From positions 1 to 30,544 of IMG/VR virus record IMGVR_UViG_3300046454_000221: a DNA stretch of 30,544 nucleotides; one strand, written 5' to 3'. The position numbers and the translations under genes are program-made. The notes beneath the pieces were generated by a model, which made no database searches, had not been told where the DNA came from, and saw nothing but the letters and a program-made list of their open reading frames with translations. Source of the stretch: a virus. Shown here piece after piece: positions 16,124 through 22,959 of the stretch (position 1 is its first letter; every line of letters starts with the position of its first letter).

Positions 16124-16687
16124 ATGCGGCGCGCGTTATTCATGGCTTTCGCTGTTGCTCTGTGTGCAATCCCGACGGCGGGCAATGCTCTGATCATCAC
16201 CGACCTCGGCAACAACCCAAACAGTGCGACCGGGCATTTCTCGAATAGTGTGCTTGGCACCACGTTTGACGATCAATTTACATTCCATCTGGTCGGGACG
16301 CAGTTTGTTACGATTGCCAGTGCCACCAATGATTTCCTGACCGCTAGCGATTTCATCACTGGCTTCACCGGCCAGCTATTCAATTCCGGCCCGAATGGTC
16401 TGCCCGGCGGTGGCGATGACTTTGCCGTCAACCTTCCGGTGCTTGCGGTGCCGTGTCCGTCTGATCCGACCGGCTGTCAGGTGCTGGCCGGTACCGCCAT
16501 CCTGGCCGGTGGCAATTACTTCCTCGACATCTCAGGCGTAGGTGGCGGCACGGCGGGCTATGGCGGCGACCTGACAACCACACCGTTCGCTGTGCCCGCG
16601 CCGATTCTCGGGGCCGGGCTGCCCGGGATGCTGGCGGCGTTGTTTGGCTTGCTCGGGCTTCGCTATCGGCGGCGGCGCGCCGCCTAG
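16124..16687 (+). CDS. Secreted protein with PEP-CTERM/VPxPA-type C-terminal sorting signal
   Basis: A 187-residue protein. Residues 1-22 look like a signal peptide (MRRALFMAFAVALCAIPTAGNA). The mature part is Gly/Asn/Thr-rich, with a Cys pair near PCPSDPTGCQ. The C-terminus has VPAPILGAGLPG, a hydrophobic helix (MLAALFGLLGL) and a basic tail RYRRRR, the three-part PEP-CTERM/VPxPA sorting architecture handled by exosortase/archaeosortase systems of alphaproteobacteria. It lies after the lysis genes, where temperate phages carry cargo (moron) genes. RBS AAAAGGACC precedes the ATG. Stop overlaps the stop of the convergent minus-strand gene. The known exosortase context would be supplied by the host. 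Confidence 0.7.
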   Translation: MRRALFMAFAVALCAIPTAGNALIITDLGNNPNSATGHFSNSVLGTTFDDQFTFHLVGTQFVTIASATNDFLTASDFITGFTGQLFNSGPNGLPGGGDDFAVNLPVLAVPCPSDPTGCQVLAGTAILAGGNYFLDISGVGGGTAGYGGDLTTTPFAVPAPILGAGLPGMLAALFGLLGLRYRRRRAA

Positions 16688-17049
16688 CCGACTAGTTCGC
16701 TTGGCGGCGTTGGAATCGGCGCATTAGTCGGTTTCCATAGGTGCAAACAGTGCGGATGGATGTTGATGTATTCGCTTTCGGGCGGATGCAATTGCATCAC
16801 CGTTTCGTCGGCCCGCCAAAATAGTCTTTTGACAAAGCACATTTCCTGCCAATTAGGCGGGCGGCGTGGAGTGGAAACAGAGACGTGTTCCCATCCGGTT
16901 TCACCGCCGCCAGCGGCCATGATTCTTAGTTCGCAGCCGCACGGCCCTTGAACAATAAAGATGCCGTAGGGTCCGAAATTGCTGTCGCTGCCATAGCGGC
17001 CAGATCGCAACCGACCGGCCTCTAATTTTTCAGACAAGGTTTTAAGCAT
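16684..17049 (-). CDS. DUF7694-like small phage protein
   Basis: A 121-residue protein. The core WEHVSVSTPRRPPNWQEMCFVKRLFWRADETVMQLHPPESEYINIHPHCLHLWKP follows the DUF7694 pattern found in many phages and prophages, of unknown function. The first 45 residues contain a Cys-Gly-Cys stretch. It is the last of four minus-strand genes; it converges on the PEP-CTERM gene with a CTAG stop-stop overlap. No further clue to function. Confidence 0.6.
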   Translation of the reverse strand: MLKTLSEKLEAGRLRSGRYGSDSNFGPYGIFIVQGPCGCELRIMAAGGGETGWEHVSVSTPRRPPNWQEMCFVKRLFWRADETVMQLHPPESEYINIHPHCLHLWKPTNAPIPTPPSELVG

Positions 17050-17277
17050 CTAGTCGTCACCTAGCTCGCTTTCGTCGCAAGGCTCATAAGCGCCGGGCAA
17101 TATCTCAATCGCGGCGAGCCCGTTCTCGATCCGCCTCGGGTTGACGCGGTCGACGCATACCTGACAGATCGGTTTGCGGTCGCCGTCGGGCGCGCGATAG
17201 CTCGGCACGCGGATCGGGTTATAGGAAAAGATGCGACCGCAACCGCAACAGGGGCTCGTTACGAAATAATAGCCCAT
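17050..17277 (-). CDS. Small zinc-ribbon-like phage protein
   Basis: A 75-residue protein with SPCCGCGRIF and later PICQVCVDRVNPRR, i.e. two Cys-x-x-Cys-type knuckles about 26 residues apart, which suggests a zinc-ribbon. The C-terminus is acidic. Ordered inside the minus-strand cassette between the 98-residue gene and the DUF7694-like gene. Function unknown; small zinc-binding phage proteins are often regulators or structural accessories. Confidence 0.6.
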   Translation of the reverse strand: MGYYFVTSPCCGCGRIFSYNPIRVPSYRAPDGDRKPICQVCVDRVNPRRIENGLAAIEILPGAYEPCDESELGDD

Positions 17278-17278
17278 G

Positions 17279-17575
17279 TTAATGGTTCCGCCATGCCGGG
17301 GGCACGCTGCCCCGGCGCTTGAGAATTTCCTCGGCGCTCGGCTCGATCAGCGCGGTCACCGTGTCGATGTGCAATTTTAGAATTTCGTCGCGCAAGCTCG
17401 GATGGTGCCCGGCGATCAACAGCGCCACCAGATCGGCGAGCGCGCCGCCGACCACGCCGGGGTCTTGGCCAGCCAATAGCGGCATGATGCTGCGCGACAG
17501 CTTGAGCGCGTCGATGGTCAGCTTGTCGACGTGGCGGCGGCGGCGCATTCGCCACTCCGTGTTTCTGGTGGCCAT
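17279..17575 (-). CDS. Hypothetical small basic helical phage protein
   Basis: A 98-residue protein starting MATRNTEWRMRRRRHVDKL. I use the ATG at 17575 rather than an upstream in-frame start because it overlaps the stop of the previous (upstream) gene as ATGA. It is basic at the N-terminus and helical (LSRSIMPLLAGQDPGVVGGALADLVALLIAG). Another minus-strand frame covers the same bases but has a poor, arginine-rich composition. No family recognised. Confidence 0.55.
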   Translation of the reverse strand: MATRNTEWRMRRRRHVDKLTIDALKLSRSIMPLLAGQDPGVVGGALADLVALLIAGHHPSLRDEILKLHIDTVTALIEPSAEEILKRRGSVPPAWRNH

Positions 17576-17889
17576 CAATCCATCCTTGCCGCAGCGAACG
17601 TGCCGTCTTTCTGAATGATCGCGACGATGGAGCAATCGTAGATCAAGATCAGCTCGTCGCGAAATTGAATGCGCGCGATGGGAAGCAATGGCGGGTCGCC
17701 GGGATATTTCAGCGCATTGGTGCGCGGGTCGCGGGTGAACCCCCGCATAGGACTCCAGCCGCCGCCGAACGCATAACGCTCGTCGAATTGTTCATGAGCC
17801 GGTCGCGGATCGCTTACGATCAGAAACGACGGAATGAGCCCGACATGGTCCCACGTGGCGTTGGGGTGTAGAAATTTGACGCTGATCAC
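17575..17889 (-). CDS. Hypothetical phage protein, first gene of minus-strand cassette
   Basis: A 104-residue protein started by GTG at 17889 with a GAGG Shine-Dalgarno sequence just upstream (CGGCGAGGCTTGA). It reads MISVKFLHPNATWDHVGLIPSFLIVSDPRPAHEQF. A small beta-rich core (LLPIARIQFRDELILIYDCSIVAII) follows. No family recognised. It is probably the first gene of a four-gene transcript that reads away from the twin terminators; the promoter would lie around 17900-17930, an A/T-rich stretch, but no strong -35/-10 pair was identified. Confidence 0.55.
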   Translation of the reverse strand: MISVKFLHPNATWDHVGLIPSFLIVSDPRPAHEQFDERYAFGGGWSPMRGFTRDPRTNALKYPGDPPLLPIARIQFRDELILIYDCSIVAIIQKDGTFAAARMD

Positions 17890-17932
17890 TCAAGCCTCGC
17901 CGGTTGTTCATTTAATTTTAACGCCCAAACTT

Positions 17933-17966
17933 AGGCCCCGGTCAATATGCCGGGGCCTCTTTTTTG
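17933..17966 (+). terminator. Rho-independent terminator, first of twin copies
   Basis: Inverted repeat AGGCCCCGG ... CCGGGGCCT (9-base arms, about 8-base loop) followed by TCTTTTTTG on the + strand. The following copy at 18002 has nearly the same arms and tail. The U-run faces the + direction, so it would stop + transcripts running in from the tail/lysis operon, past the convergent cassette. Confidence 0.75.
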
Positions 17967-18001
17967 TGTTGGGTTTGTCGGCTGTGCGACACAAAAGCAA
18001 A

Positions 18002-18032
18002 GGCCCCGGCAACATGCCGGGGCCCTTTTTTG
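18002..18032. terminator. Rho-independent terminator, second copy, probably bidirectional
   Basis: Perfect 9-base arms GGCCCCGGC ... GCCGGGGCC with a 5-base loop AACAT. On the + strand it is followed by CTTTTTTG; on the minus strand by TTTGCTTTTG. The flanks (GACACAAAAG before, CTTTTTTGTGTC after) extend the pairing, so it can terminate both the tail operon and the int/secreted-protein transcript that ends just to its right at 18059. Confidence 0.78.
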
Positions 18033-18058
18033 TGTCCGCATTGCTGACCTTGTCGGGG

Positions 18059-18556
18059 TCATGGGATTTTGCACGCCTCTTTCAGCACCGCGACCGCCTT
18101 GCGGGTTTCCTTCACGCTGAAAACAAACTCGCGCCGAGCCGCCGGTAGCGCAATGCGAATGCTCGATTGGCTGTCCGCAAACCAATCAAGGTCGGCCGTA
18201 GTTATTTTTGCTTCCAGAGCGCCCGAATAGTGTTCTTCAATTGACGCATTGAAGGTCCGTGGTTTTTTGCCATCGATGCTGATCATAAACGTGTCTGGTT
18301 TTGGCTTTTCACGGAACAGCACCGCCTGGAATTCACCATTTCTGCAAGACAATGCCAGCAACGGCCAGCTGTCGGCCCCATCGTTCACGACCGATGTCGA
18401 AACGGAATATCCCGGGGGTGGCGCGGGACCGAGTTGGATGTGTTTGGTCAACACCCAACTACCGAAACCAGTGCCGTCGCCCGCACCGCCGACACATGGG
18501 AATGCTGGCCCTACGAACAGAACAAGTATTGCCGCGATCTTTTTCAAGGCGTTCAT
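18059..18556 (-). CDS. Small secreted/exported protein co-transcribed with integrase
   Basis: A 165-residue protein beginning MNALKKIAAILVLFVGPAFP, a clear signal peptide (positive n-region, hydrophobic h-region); a Cys follows at position 21 but the residues before it are not a canonical lipobox. The remainder (WPLLALSCRNGEFQAVLFREKPKPDTFMISIDGKKPRTF; ITTADLDWFADSQSSIRIALPAARREFVFSVKET) is a compact beta-rich domain of unknown family. Its ATG is in the TAATG overlap with the integrase stop, so it is translated from the same mRNA. An upstream in-frame extension into int exists but is a shadow. A likely lysogenic-conversion gene; function unknown. Confidence 0.62.
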   Translation of the reverse strand: MNALKKIAAILVLFVGPAFPCVGGAGDGTGFGSWVLTKHIQLGPAPPPGYSVSTSVVNDGADSWPLLALSCRNGEFQAVLFREKPKPDTFMISIDGKKPRTFNASIEEHYSGALEAKITTADLDWFADSQSSIRIALPAARREFVFSVKETRKAVAVLKEACKIP

Positions 18557-19881
18557 TAGGCCACCGCCTTGAACGCCACGACTCTGCCGTCGTCGCCACG
18601 GCGCGCCATGCCGTCGAGCCGGTCGGCCCAATGCTGCAACATCTTGGCGCGGGTCTTGAGCAACGCCGCATCGTTGTAGTCGGCGCGGGTGTCGCTGTCG
18701 ACGTGGGCAAGTTGCAGCTCGATGATCTCGCTCGGCCATCGTTTGCTGTCGTCGTCGCGCACCTCGCTGTTGAGCATGGTCGAGGCGACCGCGCGCAGCC
18801 CGTGGGCGCATTGCTCGGCGGCGGTGTCATAGCCGAGCGAGCGCAGCGCCTTGTTAAGCGCGACCTCGGACATGCCTTGATCGACCGTGCCACCGAACAG
18901 CTTGCGCTCGGCCCCATCGACCGAGAATATCCAGCGGCCTTTGCCGGTCAGCTTGTGCATCCGCTTGAGTAGGGCAAATGCCTGATCGGACAGCGGCACG
19001 TGATGCTCCAGCCGCATTTTCATTTTGTTGGCGGGGATGACCCAAACCCGCTCATCCCAATCGACCTCGGACCATTCGGCGTTGGTGCATTCGCCGGGCC
19101 GTACCATCGTCAGCACCGTAAACTTAAGCGCCTCGCGACCGAACACGCCGTTATAGCGGTTGATGTCGCGCCACAGCTTGACGACCTTGCCGAGCTTTTG
19201 CTTGTCGGTGCCGGATCGCGTCACCGCCGGGCGGTTTTGTTTGCGGTCGCCGACCCGCTTGCTGGTGGTGGCGAGCTGTTTAAGCACCGGCTGCGCCACG
19301 TCATACTTGATCAGGTCTTGAGCGATGCACCATTGCAGGATGCGCGAGGTGAATCGCGTGACGCGGCCCGCATAGTCGAGGCTGAGATCGGCGCGCACCG
19401 CCGCGACCATCGCAAAGACGTGTTTGGTGGTCAGCTCGGTCACCAGATACTCGCCGAGATCGGCTTGCAGCCGGTTCAACAGGAAGCGGTTTTTGGTCAG
19501 CGTGCGCGGGGCCATCGGCGGTTTGAAATTGACCATTTCCGATTCAAACCATGCCTCGCTCATCGCCTGAAAGGTCTTGGTGGCGTTGGCCACCTTGTCC
19601 TTTCTGATGTCGGCTTTGACGGTGTGCGGATCGAGGCCGCCGTCGACGAGCGCCTTGAGCCGGTCGCGCTCGATCCGCGCCTCGCCGAGCTTCATGGCCG
19701 GATAGGGTTTGATTGCGGCGATGGTGTCCTTGAGCGTCTTGGGATGCTTGTAGCGGAAATACCAAACTTTGGCGGTTGGCCACACGTACAGATAAAGCCC
19801 GCCGCCGTCGTTGAGCTTGGTCAGCTTGTCGCCTTTGGTTTTGGCGGCTTGGCACGCGGTGTCGGTCAGATGGGTTTTCAT
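18556..19881 (-). CDS. int: Tyrosine recombinase integrase, P4-like
   Basis: A 441-residue protein. Residues 1-95 (MKTHLTDTACQAAKTKGDKLTKLNDGGGLYLYV ... KLGEARIERDRLKALVDGG) are the DUF4102 arm-type DNA-binding domain of P4-like integrases, and the middle is the SAM-like core-binding domain. The catalytic domain has R261 (MVRPGE), H360-x-x-R363 (AHGLR), H393 (LAHVD) and Y402 (ADYNDA), all the expected residues. It would catalyse site-specific integration and, with the excisionase-like gene at 20775, excision. The start is the ATG at 19881 with a GGACTTCCC leader; upstream lie tandem GTGGGGATG-type repeats. P4-like integrases typically use tRNA 3' ends, but no tRNA is seen here. Confidence 0.92.
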   Translation of the reverse strand: MKTHLTDTACQAAKTKGDKLTKLNDGGGLYLYVWPTAKVWYFRYKHPKTLKDTIAAIKPYPAMKLGEARIERDRLKALVDGGLDPHTVKADIRKDKVANATKTFQAMSEAWFESEMVNFKPPMAPRTLTKNRFLLNRLQADLGEYLVTELTTKHVFAMVAAVRADLSLDYAGRVTRFTSRILQWCIAQDLIKYDVAQPVLKQLATTSKRVGDRKQNRPAVTRSGTDKQKLGKVVKLWRDINRYNGVFGREALKFTVLTMVRPGECTNAEWSEVDWDERVWVIPANKMKMRLEHHVPLSDQAFALLKRMHKLTGKGRWIFSVDGAERKLFGGTVDQGMSEVALNKALRSLGYDTAAEQCAHGLRAVASTMLNSEVRDDDSKRWPSEIIELQLAHVDSDTRADYNDAALLKTRAKMLQHWADRLDGMARRGDDGRVVAFKAVA

Positions 19882-20209
19882 GGGAAGTCCTGTTCAATTC
19901 CGGTCGGAGCCTTCAACCTCATTCGGGTCGATTCCCGAGGATTCGGCCTTCCTCTATATAGCCGTTTACATCCCCACTCACATCCCCACTTTATCGGCGG
20001 CTGGTCACGAACGCGTGCGAACGTCACCGAACCGTGACGGAGCGAAAACGCCAGCAAATACATGGGGTTTAGGAGGGTGTCGCGAACGTCGGCGGAAGGT
20101 GGCGAACGTTAACGAACGGTTAAAATGGAGGCCACGCCCGCCTCCAAACTTGGCACTTAACCTATTGAAATTACAAAGGAAAGTTTTGGGGTAACCTCAA
20201 CATCCCCAC
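19882..20209. promoter_or_regulatory. Integrase upstream region: probable attP/arm-site and regulatory region, no gene
   Basis: A gene-free stretch between the integrase and a small leftward gene. It holds two 27-base direct repeats (see repeat entry), three exact GCGAACGT boxes on the + strand at 20017-20024, 20082-20089 and 20102-20109, and a CGTCAC...GTGACG inverted repeat at 20022-20039. Arm-type sites of P4-like integrases often look like tandem GTGGGG-type motifs, so this is the best attP candidate. A T-arm-like string GGGTCGATTCCC is present at about 19925-19936 but lacks the extra base of a true T-loop. Confidence 0.6.
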
Positions 20210-20226
20210 TCACATCCCCACTTTAT
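19968..20226. repeat. 27-base direct repeats, each containing a doubled ACATCCCCACT unit
   Basis: Copies at 19968-19994 and 20200-20226 appear identical across the full 27 bases (ACATCCCCACTC then ACATCCCCACTTTAT). Each contains two near-copies at 12-base spacing, i.e. four half-sites in all. On the integrase strand they read GTGGGGATG. The right copy covers the stop codon of the small gene at 20210, which encodes its last residues (VGM). Probable Int arm-type or iteron-like sites; no evidence of a core att sequence. Confidence 0.72.
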
Positions 20227-20422
20227 TTACGATCAACTCTTGCAGTAGAGCGCGCAGCCGCTCGATCTCGACCTGTGCGATAGAGGCCTCATAGCCACTC
20301 GATGCCTGCAATGCCGCAACTCGCTCGCGCAGCCGCTCAATCTCGTCGGCGGCCTGCGTTACCAGAACATTGTTTTCCCATACCTCTGCCGCGTAGCGCA
20401 GCCGCTCAACGAGGTCGGTCAT
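20210..20422 (-). CDS. Small coiled-coil phage protein
   Basis: A 70-residue protein MTDLVERLRYAAEVWENNVLVTQAADEIERLRERVAALQ..., a clear heptad coiled coil. The MTDLVERLRYAA ... QAADEIERLRE pattern is common in small phage proteins. The 3' end is made of the right 27-base repeat, so its last three residues derive from that repeat. It is followed (leftwards) by the integrase control region. Function unknown; it may interact with the Xis or repressor machinery. Confidence 0.6.
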   Translation of the reverse strand: MTDLVERLRYAAEVWENNVLVTQAADEIERLRERVAALQASSGYEASIAQVEIERLRALLQELIVNKVGM

Positions 20423-20502
20423 GGACCTCTCGCGCGAATAGATAGCAGTTCCCGCAGCCGCTCGATCTCAAAGTGCGTTTCAGACGGTAACGCTTTAGCC
20501 AC
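20419..20502 (-). CDS. Possible tiny coiled-coil ORF (27 residues)
   Basis: A 27-residue frame from GTG 20502, ending in TGA that overlaps the ATG of the next gene as ATGA. The product reads VAKALPSETHFEIERLRELLSIRARGP; the EIERLREL heptad repeats the motif of the following protein. The short length and GTG start make it uncertain; a second frame over the same bases starts MLKKLRKMF. It could equally be the remnant of a coiled-coil gene. Confidence 0.22.
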   Translation of the reverse strand: MAKALPSETHFEIERLRELLSIRARGP

Positions 20503-20569
20503 CGTCCGATTGCCGGTGATGATTTGAACATCTTGCGAAGCTTTTTAAGCATTGTTCACTTTCGACACG

Positions 20570-20761
20570 TCAGCGGCTGCTCTCAGCCGCGACCATTTTT
20601 CGCTGGTGTCGCAGACTGCGCTCGGCCTCCTGCAAGCTCTCGGCGAGGCGGTTTCTTCTCCCGCTATCGTCGGGATGGCAGTCGTTCAGCTCGTCCAAGA
20701 TCAATCGAACGCGCGCCTCTGCGATCCTCAAAAGTTGGTGGCTGATCCGCATACTAGCCAT
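20570..20761 (-). CDS. Hypothetical short helical protein in early leftward operon
   Basis: A 63-residue protein MASMRISHQLLRIAEARVRLILDELNDCHPDDSGRRNRLAESLQEAERSLRHQ, highly charged and helical. It starts 14 bases after the Xis-like stop, in the same direction, with a sense-strand context consistent with the operon. No family recognised. The + strand frames over the same region have arginine-rich, shadow-like compositions. Confidence 0.45.
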   Translation of the reverse strand: MASMRISHQLLRIAEARVRLILDELNDCHPDDSGRRNRLAESLQEAERSLRHQRKMVAAESSR

Positions 20762-20774
20762 TATGCCTCGCGGT

Positions 20775-20996
20775 TCATTTGGCGGGCAAGGTGCGCTGGT
20801 ATTCGTCGATGGTGTCGAGATCGATCAGCGTGCGGCGACCGTCCTTGACCGCCCTGATCTTGCCCCGGGCAATCAGCTCATAGATGCGCGTCTTGCCCAA
20901 GCGGCCATAGATCAACGCCTCTTTGAACGAGGCGAGCCGGGCCACGCCGGGCGGGCGTGGCTCGATCATCGGGATCATGTTCACGTGCTTGGTCAT
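20775..20996 (-). CDS. Excisionase-like helix-turn-helix protein (AlpA/Xis type)
   Basis: A 73-residue protein. Residues 24-70 (FKEALIYGRLGKTRIYELIARGKIRAVKDGRRTLIDLDTIDEYQRTL) match the winged-helix MerR-like domain of excisionases (helix, 'GKTRIYELIARGKI' turn, then a wing and the 'DxDxIDxYQ' end). Excisionases bend DNA at att sites and tip the integrase reaction toward excision. Being in the leftward operon that reads toward int supports the role. The ribosome-binding site GGAGGCAA precedes the ATG. Confidence 0.78.
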   Translation of the reverse strand: MTKHVNMIPMIEPRPPGVARLASFKEALIYGRLGKTRIYELIARGKIRAVKDGRRTLIDLDTIDEYQRTLPAK

Positions 20997-21007
20997 TGCG
21001 TTGCCTC

Positions 21008-21376
21008 CTAGTGCGGCGTCAAAACTTGGTCGCTGATCCGCGCCACGGCGATTTCCATTTGCCTGACGGCTTCCTCGCCGTCGGTCACCAGCCGCATGAA
21101 TTTTTGCATATGCAGCTCGGCGCGTTCCTTGGACTCGACAATGGTGTTTTCGAGGTCGTCGAGCTGTTCGCGCATCCCGGCGATCCTGGCCATCGCGTGC
21201 GCGTGAACGTCGCTCATTGCTGCCGAGGCGCGATGTATGACCTGATCAGCAACGGCCATCGCTTGCGCGCTTGGCGAGTCGCTTTCGAGGGAAGCTTTTA
21301 TTTCGGCTTCCAGTTTGTCGGCGATTTTGTTGCGGATGGCGCGCTCGGCGATGGGATCGATGGTGGTGTCTGTCAT
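21008..21376 (-). CDS. Hypothetical coiled-coil phage protein
   Basis: A 122-residue protein MTDTTIDPIAERAIRNKIADKLEAEIKASLE..., nearly all helix, with repeats of acidic and hydrophobic residues (AMARIAGMREQLDDLENTIVESKERAELHMQKFMR). The AGGAAGG ribosome-binding site lies 8-14 bases upstream. Located between the xis-like gene and the Gp157-like gene. Function unknown. Confidence 0.6.
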   Translation of the reverse strand: MTDTTIDPIAERAIRNKIADKLEAEIKASLESDSPSAQAMAVADQVIHRASAAMSDVHAHAMARIAGMREQLDDLENTIVESKERAELHMQKFMRLVTDGEEAVRQMEIAVARISDQVLTPH

Positions 21377-21381
21377 GGTGT

Positions 21382-21741
21382 CTATTCCTTCCTCGGGTTT
21401 AGGTTAGGACAACACGGCACGGGCTTGCGGCAACAACAAAACAAGGTGCCACAGCCCGCGCCGGACTCAACGCAACACACAACGCGCACAAAATTGTGGG
21501 GCCCCGGCCTACGGTGCAGCGGCCATCGACGACCGGGGGCCCCTTGCTCGACCCGGCTGCCCCGCGCCTTTGGTGCCACATGAAAGGAACGGGCGGGCTC
21601 TGCAAACTCGAAATAGCGCGGGCCTCGATCACCTTGAACGGTACAAAATCGCCGAGCCGAATCGGCGGCGGGGCCCCGCAGGTGATCTTTCGTGCACGAC
21701 CGGCCCGCTGGCCGTGGAAAAGATGGCCCCGCTAGAATCAC
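21382..21741 (-). CDS. Doubtful 119-residue ORF in the gap between the Gp157-like and coiled-coil genes
   Basis: The GTG at 21741 overlaps the Gp157-like stop as GTGA, which favours a real gene, but the product is rich in Pro, Arg and Cys (GAPGRRWPLHRRPGPHNF; FCCCRKPVPCC), and two other frames over the same bases are also open (minus 21399-21632 and plus 21496-21735). The DNA has three GGGGCCCC palindromes near 21498, 21537 and 21672 and a hairpin-like pair GGGGCCCCGG (21498-21507) and CCGGGGGCCCC (21533-21543). It may be a structured non-coding element rather than a protein gene. Confidence 0.3.
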   Translation of the reverse strand: MILAGPSFPRPAGRSCTKDHLRGPAADSARRFCTVQGDRGPRYFEFAEPARSFHVAPKARGSRVEQGAPGRRWPLHRRPGPHNFVRVVCCVESGAGCGTLFCCCRKPVPCCPNLNPRKE

Positions 21742-22253
21742 TTTGTCCTCACGCTCAAAACCATTTCTGGATTGGACAGCGCCGCGCCGGTGACATCCGC
21801 GCCGTCTTTCATCGCCTCACCAAGGTCACGTTTTTTCAGGCGCGGGATATGCTCCCAAAAAATTTGTGGAATTAGCGATTCGTCGGTGACGACGACGTGC
21901 CGCTGACCCGGGCGCAGCGACGCCGTGAAATCCGGCGGCGTCAGCTTGCCGATGTGATAGTTGGCCATTGCATCGCGCACGATCTGGCGGCGGCGCTCGG
22001 CGCGTGCCTCAAAGCGGGCGAGCCGGGTTTGCATATCCTTGACGCGCACCTTGATCGCCTCGACCGTCGCCGCATCGTCGAGCGCACCGCGCACGATGGC
22101 GGCCAGCAACTCGTTCATGTTGCTCAAGCCTTCGATGGTGTCGGCCAGCGTTTCCTCGTCGAGGTCGTCGCCATGCTCGGCCAGCAATGCCTCGCGGATC
22201 GCCTCACAGCGCCGCCCCTCGGCGTCGACGTGAATCTTGTCAGGAATTGGCAT
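21738..22253 (-). CDS. Siphovirus Gp157-like protein
   Basis: A 171-residue protein. The helical N-terminus (EEALLAEHGDDLDEETLADTIEGLSNMNELLAAIVR) followed by RRRQIVRDAM...LTPPDFTASLRPG and a C-terminal wing matches the Gp157 family (PF05565), small early proteins of temperate phages associated with recombination and resistance to superinfecting phage. It overlaps the single-strand-annealing-like gene by 14 bases, which is a usual partner of early recombination genes. Role in this phage not determined. Confidence 0.78.
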   Translation of the reverse strand: MPIPDKIHVDAEGRRCEAIREALLAEHGDDLDEETLADTIEGLSNMNELLAAIVRGALDDAATVEAIKVRVKDMQTRLARFEARAERRRQIVRDAMANYHIGKLTPPDFTASLRPGQRHVVVTDESLIPQIFWEHIPRLKKRDLGEAMKDGADVTGAALSNPEMVLSVRTK

Positions 22254-22959
22254 CGGTCACCTCACCGGTTTCGGGATCGTGGGCGGGCGTGCGCTTGCGC
22301 TCAAGTTGTGCCAGCGCGTCATCGTAATGGCTGGCCGGAATGTCGATGAGCTTGGCGATGTCCATTTCCCATCGCACTGACAGGTATTCGAGATATTGCG
22401 GCAGATCGGCCTCGACCTCTTTGGCAACCTTCAACAGGGCTTTGCGCTGGTCGTCGTTGATGAGCGCGGTCGGCGGCGGCCCGCCTGTTGCCGGTATCTC
22501 GGTTTCGTCGAGAAAGCCGAGCCCCGAGATCGACAGCGTCACGCGGCGTTTAGCCTTGGTCACCGCTTTCATCATGGCGTTTGCGGAAAATTCGTTGCCC
22601 GCGTTTTTGAACGGCACCACGCCAAAATCCTCGTCGGTGCGCCCGGTCTTGTCCTCGGCTTGCGAATGCACGACCAGCAAGCCGTCGGCCACGTCGCGGC
22701 TGATGATCTTGACCGAAATGCCGTTGATCTTGCGGAGCTGGTCGGCGCAATCGCGCTTGGCGTACAACACGAGTTTGCCGTTCAACATCAGATAATCGAA
22801 CGGGCGCGTCAGATAGTTGAGGCCGAGCGATTGGCAAACCCGCATGTAGTATTCATTGCGCTGCGCCTCGGTGAGTTTGCTGAGATCGCCTTTGATCAGA
22901 ACATCCTCGACCGTGGTGGCGGGCGGTTGTTCGGCTTTTTTAGCTGGCATCGTGGTCAT
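22240..22959 (-). CDS. Probable single-strand annealing / recombination protein
   Basis: A 239-residue protein from ATG 22959, chosen over a TTG at 22986 because GAGG (22967-22970) is 7 bases from the ATG. Features: LTEAQRNEYYMRVCQSLGLNYLTRPFDYLMLNGKLVLYAKRDCADQLRKINGISVKIISRD, then GNEFSANAMMKAVTKAKRRVTLSISGLGFLDETEI. The 'CxxLGLNxxTRPFxY...LNGKLxLYAxKDxxDQL' block is familiar from phage DNA-binding/annealing proteins (RecT-like, sometimes unannotated). Its neighbours are Gp157 and other early genes. I cannot assign a specific family; single-strand annealing is a best guess. Confidence 0.55.
   Translation of the reverse strand: MTTMPAKKAEQPPATTVEDVLIKGDLSKLTEAQRNEYYMRVCQSLGLNYLTRPFDYLMLNGKLVLYAKRDCADQLRKINGISVKIISRDVADGLLVVHSQAEDKTGRTDEDFGVVPFKNAGNEFSANAMMKAVTKAKRRVTLSISGLGFLDETEIPATGGPPPTALINDDQRKALLKVAKEVEADLPQYLEYLSVRWEMDIAKLIDIPASHYDDALAQLERKRTPAHDPETGEVTDANS

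Noticed and set aside
19921-19940. T-arm-like string GGGTCGATTCCC suggestive of a tRNA 3' end or att core
   Set aside because: The loop is one base short and no tRNA cloverleaf can be built around it. It could still be a partial att core but the evidence is too weak.
19000-20037. Long + strand frame opposite the integrase
   Set aside because: The opposite strand encodes a complete tyrosine recombinase with all catalytic residues; the + frame is a shadow.
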